64,000 nucleotides of DNA. It comes from Butyrivibrio sp. FCS014 (GTDB taxonomy: Bacteria; Bacillota; Clostridia; Lachnospirales; Lachnospiraceae). The translations under genes and the position numbers were made by a program. Location: assembly GCF_000526935.1 (NCBI RefSeq), contig NZ_JAHA01000004.1, positions 1 through 64,000 of the forward strand, in the 5' to 3' direction. The notes under the pieces were generated by a model. It was not told where the DNA came from, did not search any database, and saw only the letters and a program-made list of their open reading frames with translations. Each line of letters begins with the position of its first letter. Within the stretch, counting starts at the first letter, position 1. Positions 9,714-18,750 of the stretch are shown piece by piece.

Positions 9714-11111
9714 ATGAACATCTGCTTATTGAATGATTCTTTTCCGCCTGTTATAGACGGAGTTGCAAATGTGGTTATGAATTATGCAAGGGTGTTGACC
9801 CAGGATCTGCATGAAAATGTTGTGGTGGGAACACCAAGGTATCCCGATGTAAGCTATGAGGGCTATCCGTACAAAGTAATAGCTTATCCCAGTTTTGACA
9901 CTACAGATTTCGTAAAGGGATATCGCACCGGAAATCCTTTATCAATAAGAGAGATTGCGCAGATGAGCGAGTTTGGGCCGGATATTATCCATACCCACTG
10001 TCCCGCGGCTTCTACCGTTATGGCCAGAGTTTTGCGAAGGGATACCGGAGCACCCATTGTTTTTACATATCACACCAAATTTGATGTGGATATTGCAAGG
10101 GCTGTGGGCGATGGCTTTCTTAAGCAGGAGACCATAAAGACCATGATCAGCAATATTGAGGCATGCGATGATGTGTGGGTGGTTTCCAAAGGCGCCGGCG
10201 AAAACCTACGGTCTCTGGGCTTTGAGGGCGAATACCGGGTCATGAATAATGGGGTGGACTTCCCCAAAGGCCGGGGAGATGAGAAGCTGGTAAAAGAGCT
10301 GTCGACAGAATATTCGCTTTCTGAGGGAATACCGGTGTTTCTTTTTGTGGGAAGGATAATGAAATACAAAGGCCTTCCGATAATTGTTGATGCCATGAAG
10401 CTTCTGTCCGACAGAAATATAGATTATCGCATGGTATTCGTTGGAGGCGGAGCCGATGCCGAGGAAATGCAGACCAGAGTTAAAGAGTATGGCATAGGCG
10501 ATAAGGTTATTTTCACCGGGCCGGAGCACGACAGAGAAAAACTCAGAGCATGGAATACAAGGGCGGATCTGTTTCTTTTCCCGTCTGTATATGATACAAA
10601 TGGCATTGTGGTAAGGGAGGCTGCAGCCTGCGGACTGGCCAGTGTTCTGGTAAAAGGCTCCTGCGCTGCCGAAGGGATAATCCACGACAGAAATGGATAT
10701 TTGATAGAAGAAAATGCACAGTCCATGGCAGATCTTTTAGAGAAATTGTGCAAGGATCTTTCGCATCTGCACGATGTGGGGCAACATGCCATGGATGAGA
10801 TCTACATCTCCTGGGAAGACAGTGTCAAAGTGGCTCATGACAGATACGAAGAGCTGCATGAGATGTCACTTGGCGGGGTGTTTGGCCACAGAAAGCATCA
10901 AAGTCACGAGTATCTGATCAAGTCGGCGGCTATGATCCTTGATGAGACGGAGAAAGTATTTAAGGCACCTAAGACCTTTTATGAAGGCATGAAGGATAAC
11001 TTTGATAGTATTCGGGAAGATTTTCAGGATATACGTGACGATATCCGTAATGACATTCTCGAAGATATAGAGCAGATGAGGGATAGGTTCAATGGAAGCT
11101 CAGACAAATAA
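9714..11111 (+). CDS. GT4-family glycosyltransferase (glycolipid type)
   Basis: 465 aa. The N-terminal Rossmann half starts MNICLLNDSFPPVIDGVA, as in 1,2-diacylglycerol glucosyltransferases and GT4 enzymes. HTHCPAAST and FTYHTKFD follow. The C-terminal half has FVGRIMKYKG, VGGGADAEEM and the nucleotide-sugar binding region FPSVYDTNGIVVREAAACG. After residue 400 there is an acidic amphipathic tail (FDSIREDFQDIRDDIRND) that may contact membrane or partner. The gene overlaps the GH13 gene by 20 bases, so the two are co-expressed. Probably adds hexose from UDP-sugar to a lipid or glycan at the cytoplasmic membrane (inference). Confidence 0.8.
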   Translation: MNICLLNDSFPPVIDGVANVVMNYARVLTQDLHENVVVGTPRYPDVSYEGYPYKVIAYPSFDTTDFVKGYRTGNPLSIREIAQMSEFGPDIIHTHCPAASTVMARVLRRDTGAPIVFTYHTKFDVDIARAVGDGFLKQETIKTMISNIEACDDVWVVSKGAGENLRSLGFEGEYRVMNNGVDFPKGRGDEKLVKELSTEYSLSEGIPVFLFVGRIMKYKGLPIIVDAMKLLSDRNIDYRMVFVGGGADAEEMQTRVKEYGIGDKVIFTGPEHDREKLRAWNTRADLFLFPSVYDTNGIVVREAAACGLASVLVKGSCAAEGIIHDRNGYLIEENAQSMADLLEKLCKDLSHLHDVGQHAMDEIYISWEDSVKVAHDRYEELHEMSLGGVFGHRKHQSHEYLIKSAAMILDETEKVFKAPKTFYEGMKDNFDSIREDFQDIRDDIRNDILEDIEQMRDRFNGSSDK

Positions 11112-12807
11112 AAAAAGAGACTGGTACAAGGAGATGAGCTTTTATCAGATCTGGGTGCGAAGCTTCGCAGACGGAAACGGAGACGGCATCGGAGATCTGT
11201 ATGGGGTTTACGACAAGCTTGAGTATGTTAAATCCCTTGGGGTCGACGGAATCTGGTTTTCACCAATTTATCCGTCTCCCAATGCAGATTTTGGCTATGA
11301 CATCTCTGACTATAAGAATATACACCCTGATTTCGGGGATCTGGAGCAGTTCAAAAAAGTACTGGCAAAAGCCCATGAACTGGGTCTTAAAGTGATAATG
11401 GACCTGGTGGTAAATCATACTTCAGACGAGCATCCCTGGTTTATTGAGAGCCGTAAGGGCAGGGATAATCCCTACAGCGATTACTATATATGGCGAGACA
11501 AGCCCAATAACTGGGACAGCCTTTTTGAGGGTAAGGCCTGGGAGTATGACCATGAACGAGGTCAGTATTATCTTCACATTTTTGCCAAGAAGCAGCCGGA
11601 TCTTAACATGGATAATCCCAAAGTTAGGCAGGAAGTTAAGGATATCATGAGATATTGGCTGGATATGGGAGTTGACGGCTTTAGAGAAGATGTCATTAAC
11701 TTCATATCAAAAAAAGAAGGACTTCCCAATGGTATGCCGCTTCTGCCTGCGGCAAAGGGAATGATGCAGTACAAGGACGGTCCTCATATTCACGAATATC
11801 TGGCAGAATTTCGCAAGGTATGCGATGAGTATGACTGTTTCCAATTGGGAGAAGGCCCCATGACTACTGTTAAGTCAGCCAGAAAATATCTGACCGGGCC
11901 AACCAAGTCACTGGATATGATGTTTTCTTTTGACCACATGATGGCAGACTGCTTTTTTACCGAGTACATGCACAGGCCGTTTTCTCTGGTCAAGCTCAAA
12001 AAAGCCTTCAGCAAATGGCAGTATGCCCTGGCTAAGGATGGTTGGAATGCACTGTATATGGAGAATCACGATCATCCCAGGATTGTAAGCCGCTACGGAA
12101 GCCACCATTTCTGGTGGGAGAGCGGAACAATGCTGGCTGCCAGCTATATTTTCCAGAGGGGGACTCCTTTTATCTATCAGGGGCAGGAGATAGGAATGAC
12201 AAACATACGACTTGCTTCAATTGAGCAGTATGTGGACGTTTCCTCCAAGACCAATTATTACACTTACCACCTGAAGGAAGACCCGGAGCGCAGACTTCAC
12301 AGGATCCATCTTTCAAGCCGGGATTCATCCAGAACTCCGGTGCAGTGGGATTCCAGTGAATATGCGGGCTTTTCCACTGTAGAGCCATGGTTTTATGTAA
12401 ACCCCAACTATAAGAAGATCAATGTTGCCCGTCAACAGGATGATCCATACAGTATCCTGAATTTCTATCGCAAATGCCTTATGCTTAGGAAGAACTCCAG
12501 GACATTGATTTACGGAACATATAAAGAGTATTTTCCAAAAGACAAGAGCATTTATATGTATGAGAGAAAAATGGGACAGGAGCGGTACCTTATCATATGC
12601 TCATTTTCAAGACTACCGGTTAAGCTAAGGCTCCCCGGAGATTATGATGGCAGAGAAAAAGAGCTGGTGCTTTGCAATTATCCTGAGAATGTTGAGGACA
12701 TTCCCGCGCACAAGCTTAAGGCTATCGGGGATGAGCTGCTTAATCTGGAGTTTACCCACGGTATGTTAAGACCTTACGAGACCCGCGTTTACAGATTTTC
12801 ATTTTGA
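11092..12807 (+). CDS. GH13 alpha-glucosidase (oligo-1,6-glucosidase-like)
   Basis: 571 aa, the usual size for GH13 oligo-1,6-glucosidase/sucrose-isomerase relatives. Conserved regions are in order: FYQIWVRSFADGNGDGIGDL, DLVVNHTSDEHPWF, GFREDV with the nucleophile Asp about residue 200, GEGP with the acid/base Glu about 254, and ENHDHPR with the transition-state Asp about 327. The cytoplasmic location follows from the lack of a signal peptide. It would cut alpha-linked gluco-oligosaccharides taken up by importers such as the one upstream. The start atg lies inside the preceding GT4 gene. Confidence 0.85.
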   Translation: MEAQTNKKRDWYKEMSFYQIWVRSFADGNGDGIGDLYGVYDKLEYVKSLGVDGIWFSPIYPSPNADFGYDISDYKNIHPDFGDLEQFKKVLAKAHELGLKVIMDLVVNHTSDEHPWFIESRKGRDNPYSDYYIWRDKPNNWDSLFEGKAWEYDHERGQYYLHIFAKKQPDLNMDNPKVRQEVKDIMRYWLDMGVDGFREDVINFISKKEGLPNGMPLLPAAKGMMQYKDGPHIHEYLAEFRKVCDEYDCFQLGEGPMTTVKSARKYLTGPTKSLDMMFSFDHMMADCFFTEYMHRPFSLVKLKKAFSKWQYALAKDGWNALYMENHDHPRIVSRYGSHHFWWESGTMLAASYIFQRGTPFIYQGQEIGMTNIRLASIEQYVDVSSKTNYYTYHLKEDPERRLHRIHLSSRDSSRTPVQWDSSEYAGFSTVEPWFYVNPNYKKINVARQQDDPYSILNFYRKCLMLRKNSRTLIYGTYKEYFPKDKSIYMYERKMGQERYLIICSFSRLPVKLRLPGDYDGREKELVLCNYPENVEDIPAHKLKAIGDELLNLEFTHGMLRPYETRVYRFSF

Positions 12808-12837
12808 TTGGCAGTGAACAGACTTATTTATAGATGA

Positions 12838-12882
12838 AAAGCCGCTACTGAGTGATGATCGCTCAGCAGCGGCTTGCTTTGG
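12838..12882. terminator. Bidirectional terminator between GH13 and DUF4867 genes
   Basis: AGCCGCTACTGAGTG and CGCTCAGCAGCGGCT (with one or two wobble/mismatch positions) form a long stem at about 12840-12875. A-rich sequence on the left and T-containing sequence on the right serve both convergent genes. Confidence 0.7.
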
Positions 12883-12904
12883 TTATATGTACTAAGATGT
12901 GCTA

Positions 12905-13549
12905 TCAGTCGATATCGCCGACAATGTCGATATTCTCGCCTGTGATGCCTACCCATGCGCCATCGGAAGCTTCCTTTGCATCCTTATGAGCAAGAAGCCA
13001 TTTGTTGGTTGCTCTGAGCATAGTGTCTTCCTGGTTAATAGCAGTAAACTCCGGCTTACCAACATTAGTGCCTTTGGGAAGTCCGACGAGAACCTGGAAA
13101 CCTGAGTCTTTATGCGCCTGGCAGGGTGCATAGTGAAGGGTTGTAGCATAGACCTCTAACATTACTCCTGCAGGAACGAGAAAGGCTTTTACTTTGTCAG
13201 AACCAATCTTGTAGTCACTTATCTCTTCTCGCTTAGCGACCAGCAGAATAAAGTCACTGGGTCCAAAATTGATTTCGCTTGAACGATGATACTCAAGACA
13301 ATTGAGCTTGGTATTATGGCCGTTGCACCATCCAAACTGCATGGGAGATCCTCCAAACAATGAATTTGTGATCTTGTCTGCAGCTGCAAGGCTTTGAAGA
13401 GCCAGATCTTCTGCAACATACTCTGTACCCTCGGGAATAGGAGTCTTATCCCTAAGAGTCTCTAAAATTTCCTGCTTCTCAGCTTCATACCCCTCAATGA
13501 TTCTTCCGTAATTTGTAAATTCCGGATCTGTAGCTTTGTAAATTTTCAT
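12905..13549 (-). CDS. DUF4867 family protein
   Basis: 214 aa from the atg at 13549 (MKIYKATDPEFTNYGRIIEGY), preferred over an upstream start because GGAGAGAAGG lies immediately before it. Characteristic stretches are FGWCNGHNTKLNCLEYHRSSEINFG and HYAPCQAHKDSGFQVLVGLPKGTN, which resemble a cupin-like barrel with several His/Cys/Glu. DUF4867 proteins are found in Firmicutes near sugar metabolism genes; the reaction is not known to me. Convergent with GH13 and ends at a shared terminator. The ISLre2 insertion lies about 80 bases upstream and may have displaced its promoter. Confidence 0.75.
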   Translation of the reverse strand: MKIYKATDPEFTNYGRIIEGYEAEKQEILETLRDKTPIPEGTEYVAEDLALQSLAAADKITNSLFGGSPMQFGWCNGHNTKLNCLEYHRSSEINFGPSDFILLVAKREEISDYKIGSDKVKAFLVPAGVMLEVYATTLHYAPCQAHKDSGFQVLVGLPKGTNVGKPEFTAINQEDTMLRATNKWLLAHKDAKEASDGAWVGITGENIDIVGDID

Positions 13550-13621
13550 ACCTTCTCTCCTTTTTTGAAAAATAACCACCTAATACATGTTATCATTATA
13601 GTGGTAAAAAATCACTAGCTT

Positions 13622-13632
13622 GCGGGAGTTGA
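13622..13632. repeat. Left target-site duplication of ISLre2 element
   Basis: GCGGGAGTTGA is repeated at 15416-15426, flanking the element. The exact duplication may be 9-11 bp because the IS edges are imprecise. Confidence 0.6.
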
Positions 13633-15415
13633 GACGGCGTAAATTTACTGTAGGATTCGAAAGGGTAGATTGCCCCTGTGATCAGTTCAGATGTTCAAAC
13701 CTTACTCATTATAGCGCCTGGTTGGAGGACAGTTCAAGGCTGTCATTCTAATCCTTGGTCTGTAGTCAAGCAGATCAAGGATAGGTGTGCGCTCTGGCGC
13801 ACTTTATTCAAAGGCAGAGGCGTCAGCCTCTGGCTTCCTTTTAGAACAGTTTCCAGATGTAGTTATGCATTCCGATGCTCATCCACTTCTTCAGCTCTGA
13901 ACTAAGCTCTACCTGTATGCTATCGACATACTTTCCCCACGCCGGATGGGAATACTGTTTTTCTCTTACATGCGCTACTACAGTCTCTACTTCTTCTGCC
14001 CCAGCAGCCTTAGGCATTACTGTCTTCTGGTAACGCACAAGTTCCAGCATATCCCTTTTGTTCCATGTATAGGCACTGAGTCTTGCCATCTTATCAGCGC
14101 CTTTTCGACTCCAGCCCATTGGAGTCATGCTCATTCTTTTTGACAGGACATGACTGACATGACCTTCAGTACTACATCCAGGAATCCTCCTGTATCTAAG
14201 CCTTGTCTTGGCTGCAGACCAGTTATCAAGTATATAATCAGCGCCTTCTTGCACACGTTTCATTTCCTTGTCGTTTGAGGCATGATATTCAAGCATATCT
14301 ACCACAGACAGGAAATCTTCCTTACTTCCATCCTTGATCATTTCACAGAGAAGCTTTCTGGCATCATCAGCACTATCCATCAAATGGTTTGTCATCTTTA
14401 TCAGGTATTTTTTGAGGTGGAACTCGTCCATCACATATGTGATGCCACTTATCCTTTTTCCCCCAGCCTTAATCCAGGCTCCACCATCTGCTCCTAGGTA
14501 TATCCTCTTTATGCTGCTTATGTCATAGTTGTTGTCAATATATGTGTAGACTTCATCCCAGAGTTCACTGTTTGCTTTGCCTTCATAAGAACCACAGAAG
14601 AAATGGGCATTAACAAGGTGATGTCTTGTACTCTTGGGAGCATCCTTTTCAATGCCCTCATGAACATAGATAAGCTTGTTTATCATTCCATTGAGTTTTC
14701 TTCCATACTGGTTGACCTGGAGATCCCCCTTTTCCTTCTGGAACTGAAGCGACACATGATCTTCATCAGCCTCTATATACAGATACTCAACCTTGCGTTT
14801 TCTGCCTCTTCTTTTCTGTTCCTTGGGGAACTCGAGAGCATGTATCTTATCCTTTACAGTCTCTTTGCTGACCTCATCAAGGATGCTTGCTGCTTGTCCA
14901 CCTTTACGATAAGAGGTCTGAACGCTCTCTGATAAGAGCTGTGCTATGGCATCTTCTGACATCCTTTCATGAGGGTCAAATGAAAGCATGTCATCCAGTA
15001 GATATCTGCGTTCTCCAGTCACCTTGTTCTTAAACAGTGTCTTGGAAAACATAACCTTTCCAATTGAGGTGATAAGAGACTTCTCGTCAGTCCTTACCAC
15101 TTCCCATCTTTCCTTTCTCACAGGACTGTCTTTTAATATCTGGTTGCAGGTTGTAAGGGTTTCAGAAATGTAATCCAACGCCATCTGAAGCGCTTCATTC
15201 CTGACCTTGTATATGAAACCTGCAAAGTCTCTCGGATCCTCTGAAAAATCTTTTGATGCCTTCTGAAGATTTGGTACTCCATTCTCAATAAAATGCTGTA
15301 TACTATTTAACACAAGGGGACTCCTCCGTTTGGTTATTTTGGCTTGGACACCGTAAATAACTATATCACGAAGGAAATCCCCTTTTTCAATTAATCCTAC
15401 AAAAACTTTACGCTA
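13633..15415 (-). mobile_element. ISLre2-family insertion sequence (about 1.78 kb)
   Basis: The ends are imperfect inverted repeats: GGCGTAAATTTACTGTAGGATT on the left against AGCGTAAAGTTTTTGTAGGATT read inward from the right. A single transposase on the reverse strand fills most of it. After its stop, two hairpins (CAGAGGC/GCCTCTG about 13815-13832 and GTGCGC/GCGCAC about 13785-13800) probably end transcription. An 11-bp direct repeat flanks the element, as expected for a transposition event. It sits between the divergently spaced DUF4867 gene and an uncharacterised reverse-strand gene without breaking either. Confidence 0.8.
13841..15313 (-). CDS. ISLre2-family transposase (UPF0236)
   Basis: 490 aa, the family's usual length. 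The N-terminal part is helical and Lys/Arg rich (KRRGRKRKVEYLYIEADEDHVSLQ). EADEDH, YLGADGGAWIK and the later CSTEGHVSHVLSKRMS region are hallmarks of UPF0236/ISLre2 transposases, with acidic residues suiting a DDE-type active site. The frame is open throughout, so the enzyme could be active. Confidence 0.85.
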   Translation of the reverse strand: MLNSIQHFIENGVPNLQKASKDFSEDPRDFAGFIYKVRNEALQMALDYISETLTTCNQILKDSPVRKERWEVVRTDEKSLITSIGKVMFSKTLFKNKVTGERRYLLDDMLSFDPHERMSEDAIAQLLSESVQTSYRKGGQAASILDEVSKETVKDKIHALEFPKEQKRRGRKRKVEYLYIEADEDHVSLQFQKEKGDLQVNQYGRKLNGMINKLIYVHEGIEKDAPKSTRHHLVNAHFFCGSYEGKANSELWDEVYTYIDNNYDISSIKRIYLGADGGAWIKAGGKRISGITYVMDEFHLKKYLIKMTNHLMDSADDARKLLCEMIKDGSKEDFLSVVDMLEYHASNDKEMKRVQEGADYILDNWSAAKTRLRYRRIPGCSTEGHVSHVLSKRMSMTPMGWSRKGADKMARLSAYTWNKRDMLELVRYQKTVMPKAAGAEEVETVVAHVREKQYSHPAWGKYVDSIQVELSSELKKWMSIGMHNYIWKLF

Positions 15416-15426
15416 GCGGGAGTTGA
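15416..15426. repeat. Right target-site duplication of ISLre2 element
   Basis: Second copy of GCGGGAGTTGA, directly after the IS right end. Confidence 0.6.
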
Positions 15427-15459
15427 TATGAAAATCCTCTGAATTTGCGGAGAAAAATA

Positions 15460-15891
15460 TCAATCCTCGTTAAGAATGTCGCGGCACTCTTTAATGAGTG
15501 TCAGGTTGCTGCAAAGGATGAGAACTTCGTTCCAGCATCTGCAGACAGCATCGTTAAGACTTTCAATATCTTCAAATCTCCACATGATAGCAAAGTCATC
15601 ATAGCTGTCTGGATCGTATAATCTGTTGATTTCACGGTCTTCTTCACAGAAAATGCGCTGCCATTCATCGGAAGCAAATCCGCAGAAAGCTATGTTTTTG
15701 CAGCCTCTTGAAAGAATAGTATTAGCCAGATCCCTGATTATGCTCTCATCCTCAAATTCATCAGTGATGATGATAACTGTCTGGCTGCACATATTGCGAA
15801 ACTTGTTGCTGTTATCCAAAATGCCCTTTCCTGTGAGTCCAAAGGTGATATTTTGGTTGTAAGCCTTATTCATAATCATGTTCTGTGTCAT
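15460..15891 (-). CDS. Uncharacterised cytoplasmic protein
   Basis: 143 aa, family not recognised. The start is supported by TAAGGAGGATCG just upstream. The protein has a beta-strand/helix rhythm: SQTVIIITDEFEDESIIRDLANTILSRG followed by NIAFCGFASDEWQRIFCEEDREIN. No signal peptide or membrane segment. It is rich in Cys (6-7) and acidic residues. The ISLre2 copy lies 34 bases past its stop, so the coding part is intact although its terminator may be displaced. Confidence 0.6.
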   Translation of the reverse strand: MTQNMIMNKAYNQNITFGLTGKGILDNSNKFRNMCSQTVIIITDEFEDESIIRDLANTILSRGCKNIAFCGFASDEWQRIFCEEDREINRLYDPDSYDDFAIMWRFEDIESLNDAVCRCWNEVLILCSNLTLIKECRDILNED

Positions 15892-16118
15892 AACGATCCT
15901 CCTTATATATACCTATTAGCAAGCTGCCCGGATGGCTATTTGTTTCTATGTTGCCATTATCGCACTTATAGTGGGTTATAAATGACACAGTATTATTTAT
16001 TGGAACATCCGCAATTCCTCAAGTATAACTTGAAAAACATAATGAAAGATAAATCCACACTGGCTGTATAACAGATTATTTCGCGCTTATTATGTAATTA
16101 GTAAGGAGGGAATATACG

Positions 16119-16934
16119 ATGAGTATGGGTACAAATATAAAAGCTCTGAGGGAAGAGCGGAAGCTTACACAGGACAAGGTGGCAGAGGCACTTGGGGTTA
16201 CCTTCCAGGCAGTTTCTTCATGGGAAAGAGATGAGTACAAGCCTGATACAGATAAACTGATAAAACTCGCAGAGCTGTTTGATGTTTCAGTTTCTGCAAT
16301 AGCTGAAGAGAGACAAAAGGCCTTTCATACAAAGGAAACCATATACAATTGGGAGCACATGAAAACCTATGTCAAAACAACAGCCAGAAATTTTAAACTG
16401 GAGGATACCTTAAGGGCAGTGGATTATGCCGAGGAGGCTCATCGCGGGCAGACCAGAAAGCGCTCCACGGTTCCCTATATCTATCATCCGCTGAATCTGG
16501 CTTGTCATGCCCTTTCCATGGGTATTATCGAAGACGAAATCATTGCAGCCTGCCTGCTTCATGATGTGGTAGAGGACTGCGGTAAAAAACTTGAGGAATT
16601 GCCGGTAAGTGATGAGACGAAAGAGCTGGTAAGACTTCTGACCAGAAAAGACACTCCTGAAGAGAAGAGGAAAGAGACGCTGGACGCTTATTTCCACGAC
16701 ATTGCGCAAAACCCCAAGGCTACCTTGGTAAAATGTCTGGACAGGTGCAATAACCTTACCACAATGTCCTGGGGACTTAGCAGAGACAGAATATACAGGA
16801 CTATAAAAGAAACAGAGGAATATTTCCCTCCGCTGATAAAAGTGCTAAAGGATACCACGGCATACGGGAATGCCTCATGGCTACTGAAATACCAGATGGA
16901 AAGCATGCTGGATATATATAAAAGGCTTATGTAA
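16119..16934 (+). CDS. XRE-type HTH fused to HD hydrolase (SpoT/MESH1-like)
   Basis: 271 aa. Residues about 6-60 are a Cro/C1-type helix-turn-helix (IKALREERKLTQDKVAEALGVTFQAVSSWERDEYKP). Residues about 95-230 form an HD-superfamily hydrolase domain with YHPLNLACHAL, the metal-binding ACLLHDVVED, and KCLDRCNNLTTM, the arrangement seen in (p)ppGpp hydrolases of the SpoT/MESH1 type. No synthetase, TGS or ACT domain is present. The enzyme might bind DNA and hydrolyse an alarmone or related nucleotide (inference). Ribosome site TAAGGAGGGAA. The YdcF-like gene follows 3 bases later. Confidence 0.75.
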   Translation: MSMGTNIKALREERKLTQDKVAEALGVTFQAVSSWERDEYKPDTDKLIKLAELFDVSVSAIAEERQKAFHTKETIYNWEHMKTYVKTTARNFKLEDTLRAVDYAEEAHRGQTRKRSTVPYIYHPLNLACHALSMGIIEDEIIAACLLHDVVEDCGKKLEELPVSDETKELVRLLTRKDTPEEKRKETLDAYFHDIAQNPKATLVKCLDRCNNLTTMSWGLSRDRIYRTIKETEEYFPPLIKVLKDTTAYGNASWLLKYQMESMLDIYKRLM

Positions 16935-16936
16935 AT

Positions 16937-17717
16937 ATGAAGAAACTGTTTACTCAAAAGATAAGAATCCTATGGTTTTTTTCTTTCTATACTGTGCCTT
17001 GGCTACTCGCTGATGGTGTATCTGGTGGGAAGCGGCACCCTTTCATTCACAATCTGGCTTGCGGGAGCTGCCTTTTTTGCCCTGTGCTGTTTCCTTGCAG
17101 GGGAAAAGAGATGGAGTAAAGTTCCCAAGGCTGTTAGATATGCCGCATATATCGCATTGGCAGTCTTTGCTTCGGTCTTCATGACCTGTCAGATTGCCAT
17201 TTTATCCCACTTTTTTGATAAGGGAGAAAGTGATCTCGATTATATCATTGTTCTTGGAGCACAAATGCGGGAGAGCGGGCCAAGTGTGATATATCGTTAC
17301 AGACTGGAGAAAGCGTATCAGTATCTGTCGGAGAATCCTGATACAATCTGCATCACCACAGGGGGCGCAGGCATAAACGAGAATATCAGCGAAGGAATGG
17401 GCGGAAAAAAGTATCTGGTTAAGCTTGGAATCTCCGAAAGCAGGATACTTGCCGAAGAAACGTCCAGGGATACCGGAGAGAATATACAGAATGCGCTTCT
17501 GCTTGTAAGAGCGGAAGATGTGGCAGAGGATAATCTTAAAATAGGTATTGTGACCAACGGATTTCATGTCTTTCGCGGAGTGAGGATAGCAAAGAAAAAT
17601 ACAGAAGCTCGAGTTTGCGGGATTGCAGCCTATATGCAGCCCAGATTTATTCCAAATAACATGGTACGGGAGTGTTTTGGCATACTAAGGGACCTGATAA
17701 ACGGTGAGCTTTATTGA
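16937..17717 (+). pseudogene. YdcF/SanA-like membrane protein (DUF218) with N-terminal frameshift
   Basis: The atg at 16937 opens MKKLFTQKIRILWFF and then runs into a T7 homopolymer at 16976; the following hydrophobic sequence continues in another frame as SLMVYLVGSGTLSFTIWLAGAAFFALCCF. A third hydrophobic segment (YAAYIALAVFASVFMTCQIA) precedes the DUF218 domain: DYIIVLGAQMRESGPS, TTGGAGINENISEG, EETSRDTGENIQNALLL and IVTNGFHVFRGVRIAKK. Those motifs are clear for YdcF/ElyC/SanA proteins, linked to cell-envelope functions. Translation from an internal start at 17013 would give a nearly complete 234-aa protein, so the frameshift may be an assembly error. Confidence 0.7.
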
Positions 17718-17728
17718 GGATTTTGGAT

Positions 17729-18319
17729 ATGTGCGCCAGATATGTGTTTTGGGACAGAAACGCCATAAAGGTTGAAGCAGAGCTGGGATTGGGACCCGGC
17801 TCTTTAAGCATGCCTCAGGGGGACGTTTGCCCGGGGATGACAGCAGCTGTCATAATCGCGCAAAGGGGTGATAGCTCTTTTCCCCTGACAGTAAGGTACA
17901 TGAACTGGGGCATACTGGACAAGTCGCTGGTCATAAACGCAAGAGCGGAATCGGTGGCGGAAAAGCCGATGTTTGCGGACAGTTTTGCCTACAGGCGCTG
18001 TGTGATGCCGGCCGGGGCGTTTTATGAGTGGGACAGTGACCGGAACAAGGCGACGTTTTATGATATGGAAAAAGATCCTGTTTATCTGGCGGGGGTATAT
18101 ACTTTGGCGGATAATCGTGACAGCTTTGTGGTGATCACAACCAAAGCAAATGAATCCATGATAAAGGTTCATGACCGCATGCCCCTCATGATACCAGCGG
18201 ATTCTGTGAAGGACTGGCTATATGATGATGGCGTGGCAAAAAAGATGCTGCTTGCCAGGATGCCACAGCTGCTTAAAGAGCAGGAATATGAGCAGCTGAA
18301 ACTGCCCGGATGTGAGTGA
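17729..18319 (+). CDS. SRAP domain protein (HMCES/YedK family)
   Basis: 196 aa. The atg at 17729 is chosen over an upstream ttg because it places Cys at position 2 (MCARYVF); after Met removal this Cys forms the covalent crosslink to abasic DNA. The other conserved elements are present: NARAES, the AGAFYEW segment with its Glu, and KVHDRMPLMI with the active-site His. The protein shields abasic sites in single-stranded DNA. The gene follows the YdcF-like gene by 11 bases. No lexA-type box is evident. Confidence 0.85.
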   Translation: MCARYVFWDRNAIKVEAELGLGPGSLSMPQGDVCPGMTAAVIIAQRGDSSFPLTVRYMNWGILDKSLVINARAESVAEKPMFADSFAYRRCVMPAGAFYEWDSDRNKATFYDMEKDPVYLAGVYTLADNRDSFVVITTKANESMIKVHDRMPLMIPADSVKDWLYDDGVAKKMLLARMPQLLKEQEYEQLKLPGCE

Positions 18320-18446
18320 TAAATCAGTAACTTGCCCGGGAGGAGAATTAGGTAGTACTTTATCGCAAAGGCGAGTATATATCCGTAAGGCAGCCTTTCA
18401 TATAATGTAATCAGATAGCAGGATATGACATTATTGAAAGGTGGTG

Positions 18447-18669
18447 ATGGCCATGTTATCAATTGTATTCTTTGTTTTATTCATGATGGTTTTCGGAAAA
18501 AATGATCGGTTTCGCCATCAGATTTGCCTGGGGCGCATTTAAAGTTGCTATGTTCCTGGTATTCCTTCCGCTGGCATTGGTATTCATGGCTCTTGGCGGA
18601 CTGATCTATATAGCTTTGCCGATACTTATTATTGCCGGGGTGGTAAGTCTCTTCGCAAAAGCAGTATAA
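18447..18669 (+). pseudogene. Small membrane protein, one frameshift
   Basis: Too short and shifted to stand out. From the atg at 18447 (AAAGGTGGTGA ribosome site) it reads MAMLSIVFFVLFMMVFGK; the frame then changes at the A6 run (about 18490) to MIGFAIRFAWGAFKVAMFLVF, LALVFMALGGLIYIALPILIIAG and ends SLFAKAV. About 73 aa with two or three membrane segments. I do not recognise the family. The homopolymer position makes a sequencing error plausible. Confidence 0.5.
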
Positions 18670-18750
18670 TATTATAAAAACTGTAAAGGCGGGATATACC
18701 CCATGAAGAGATGATATATAACATATATAGAATATAGATTGGATTTTTTT

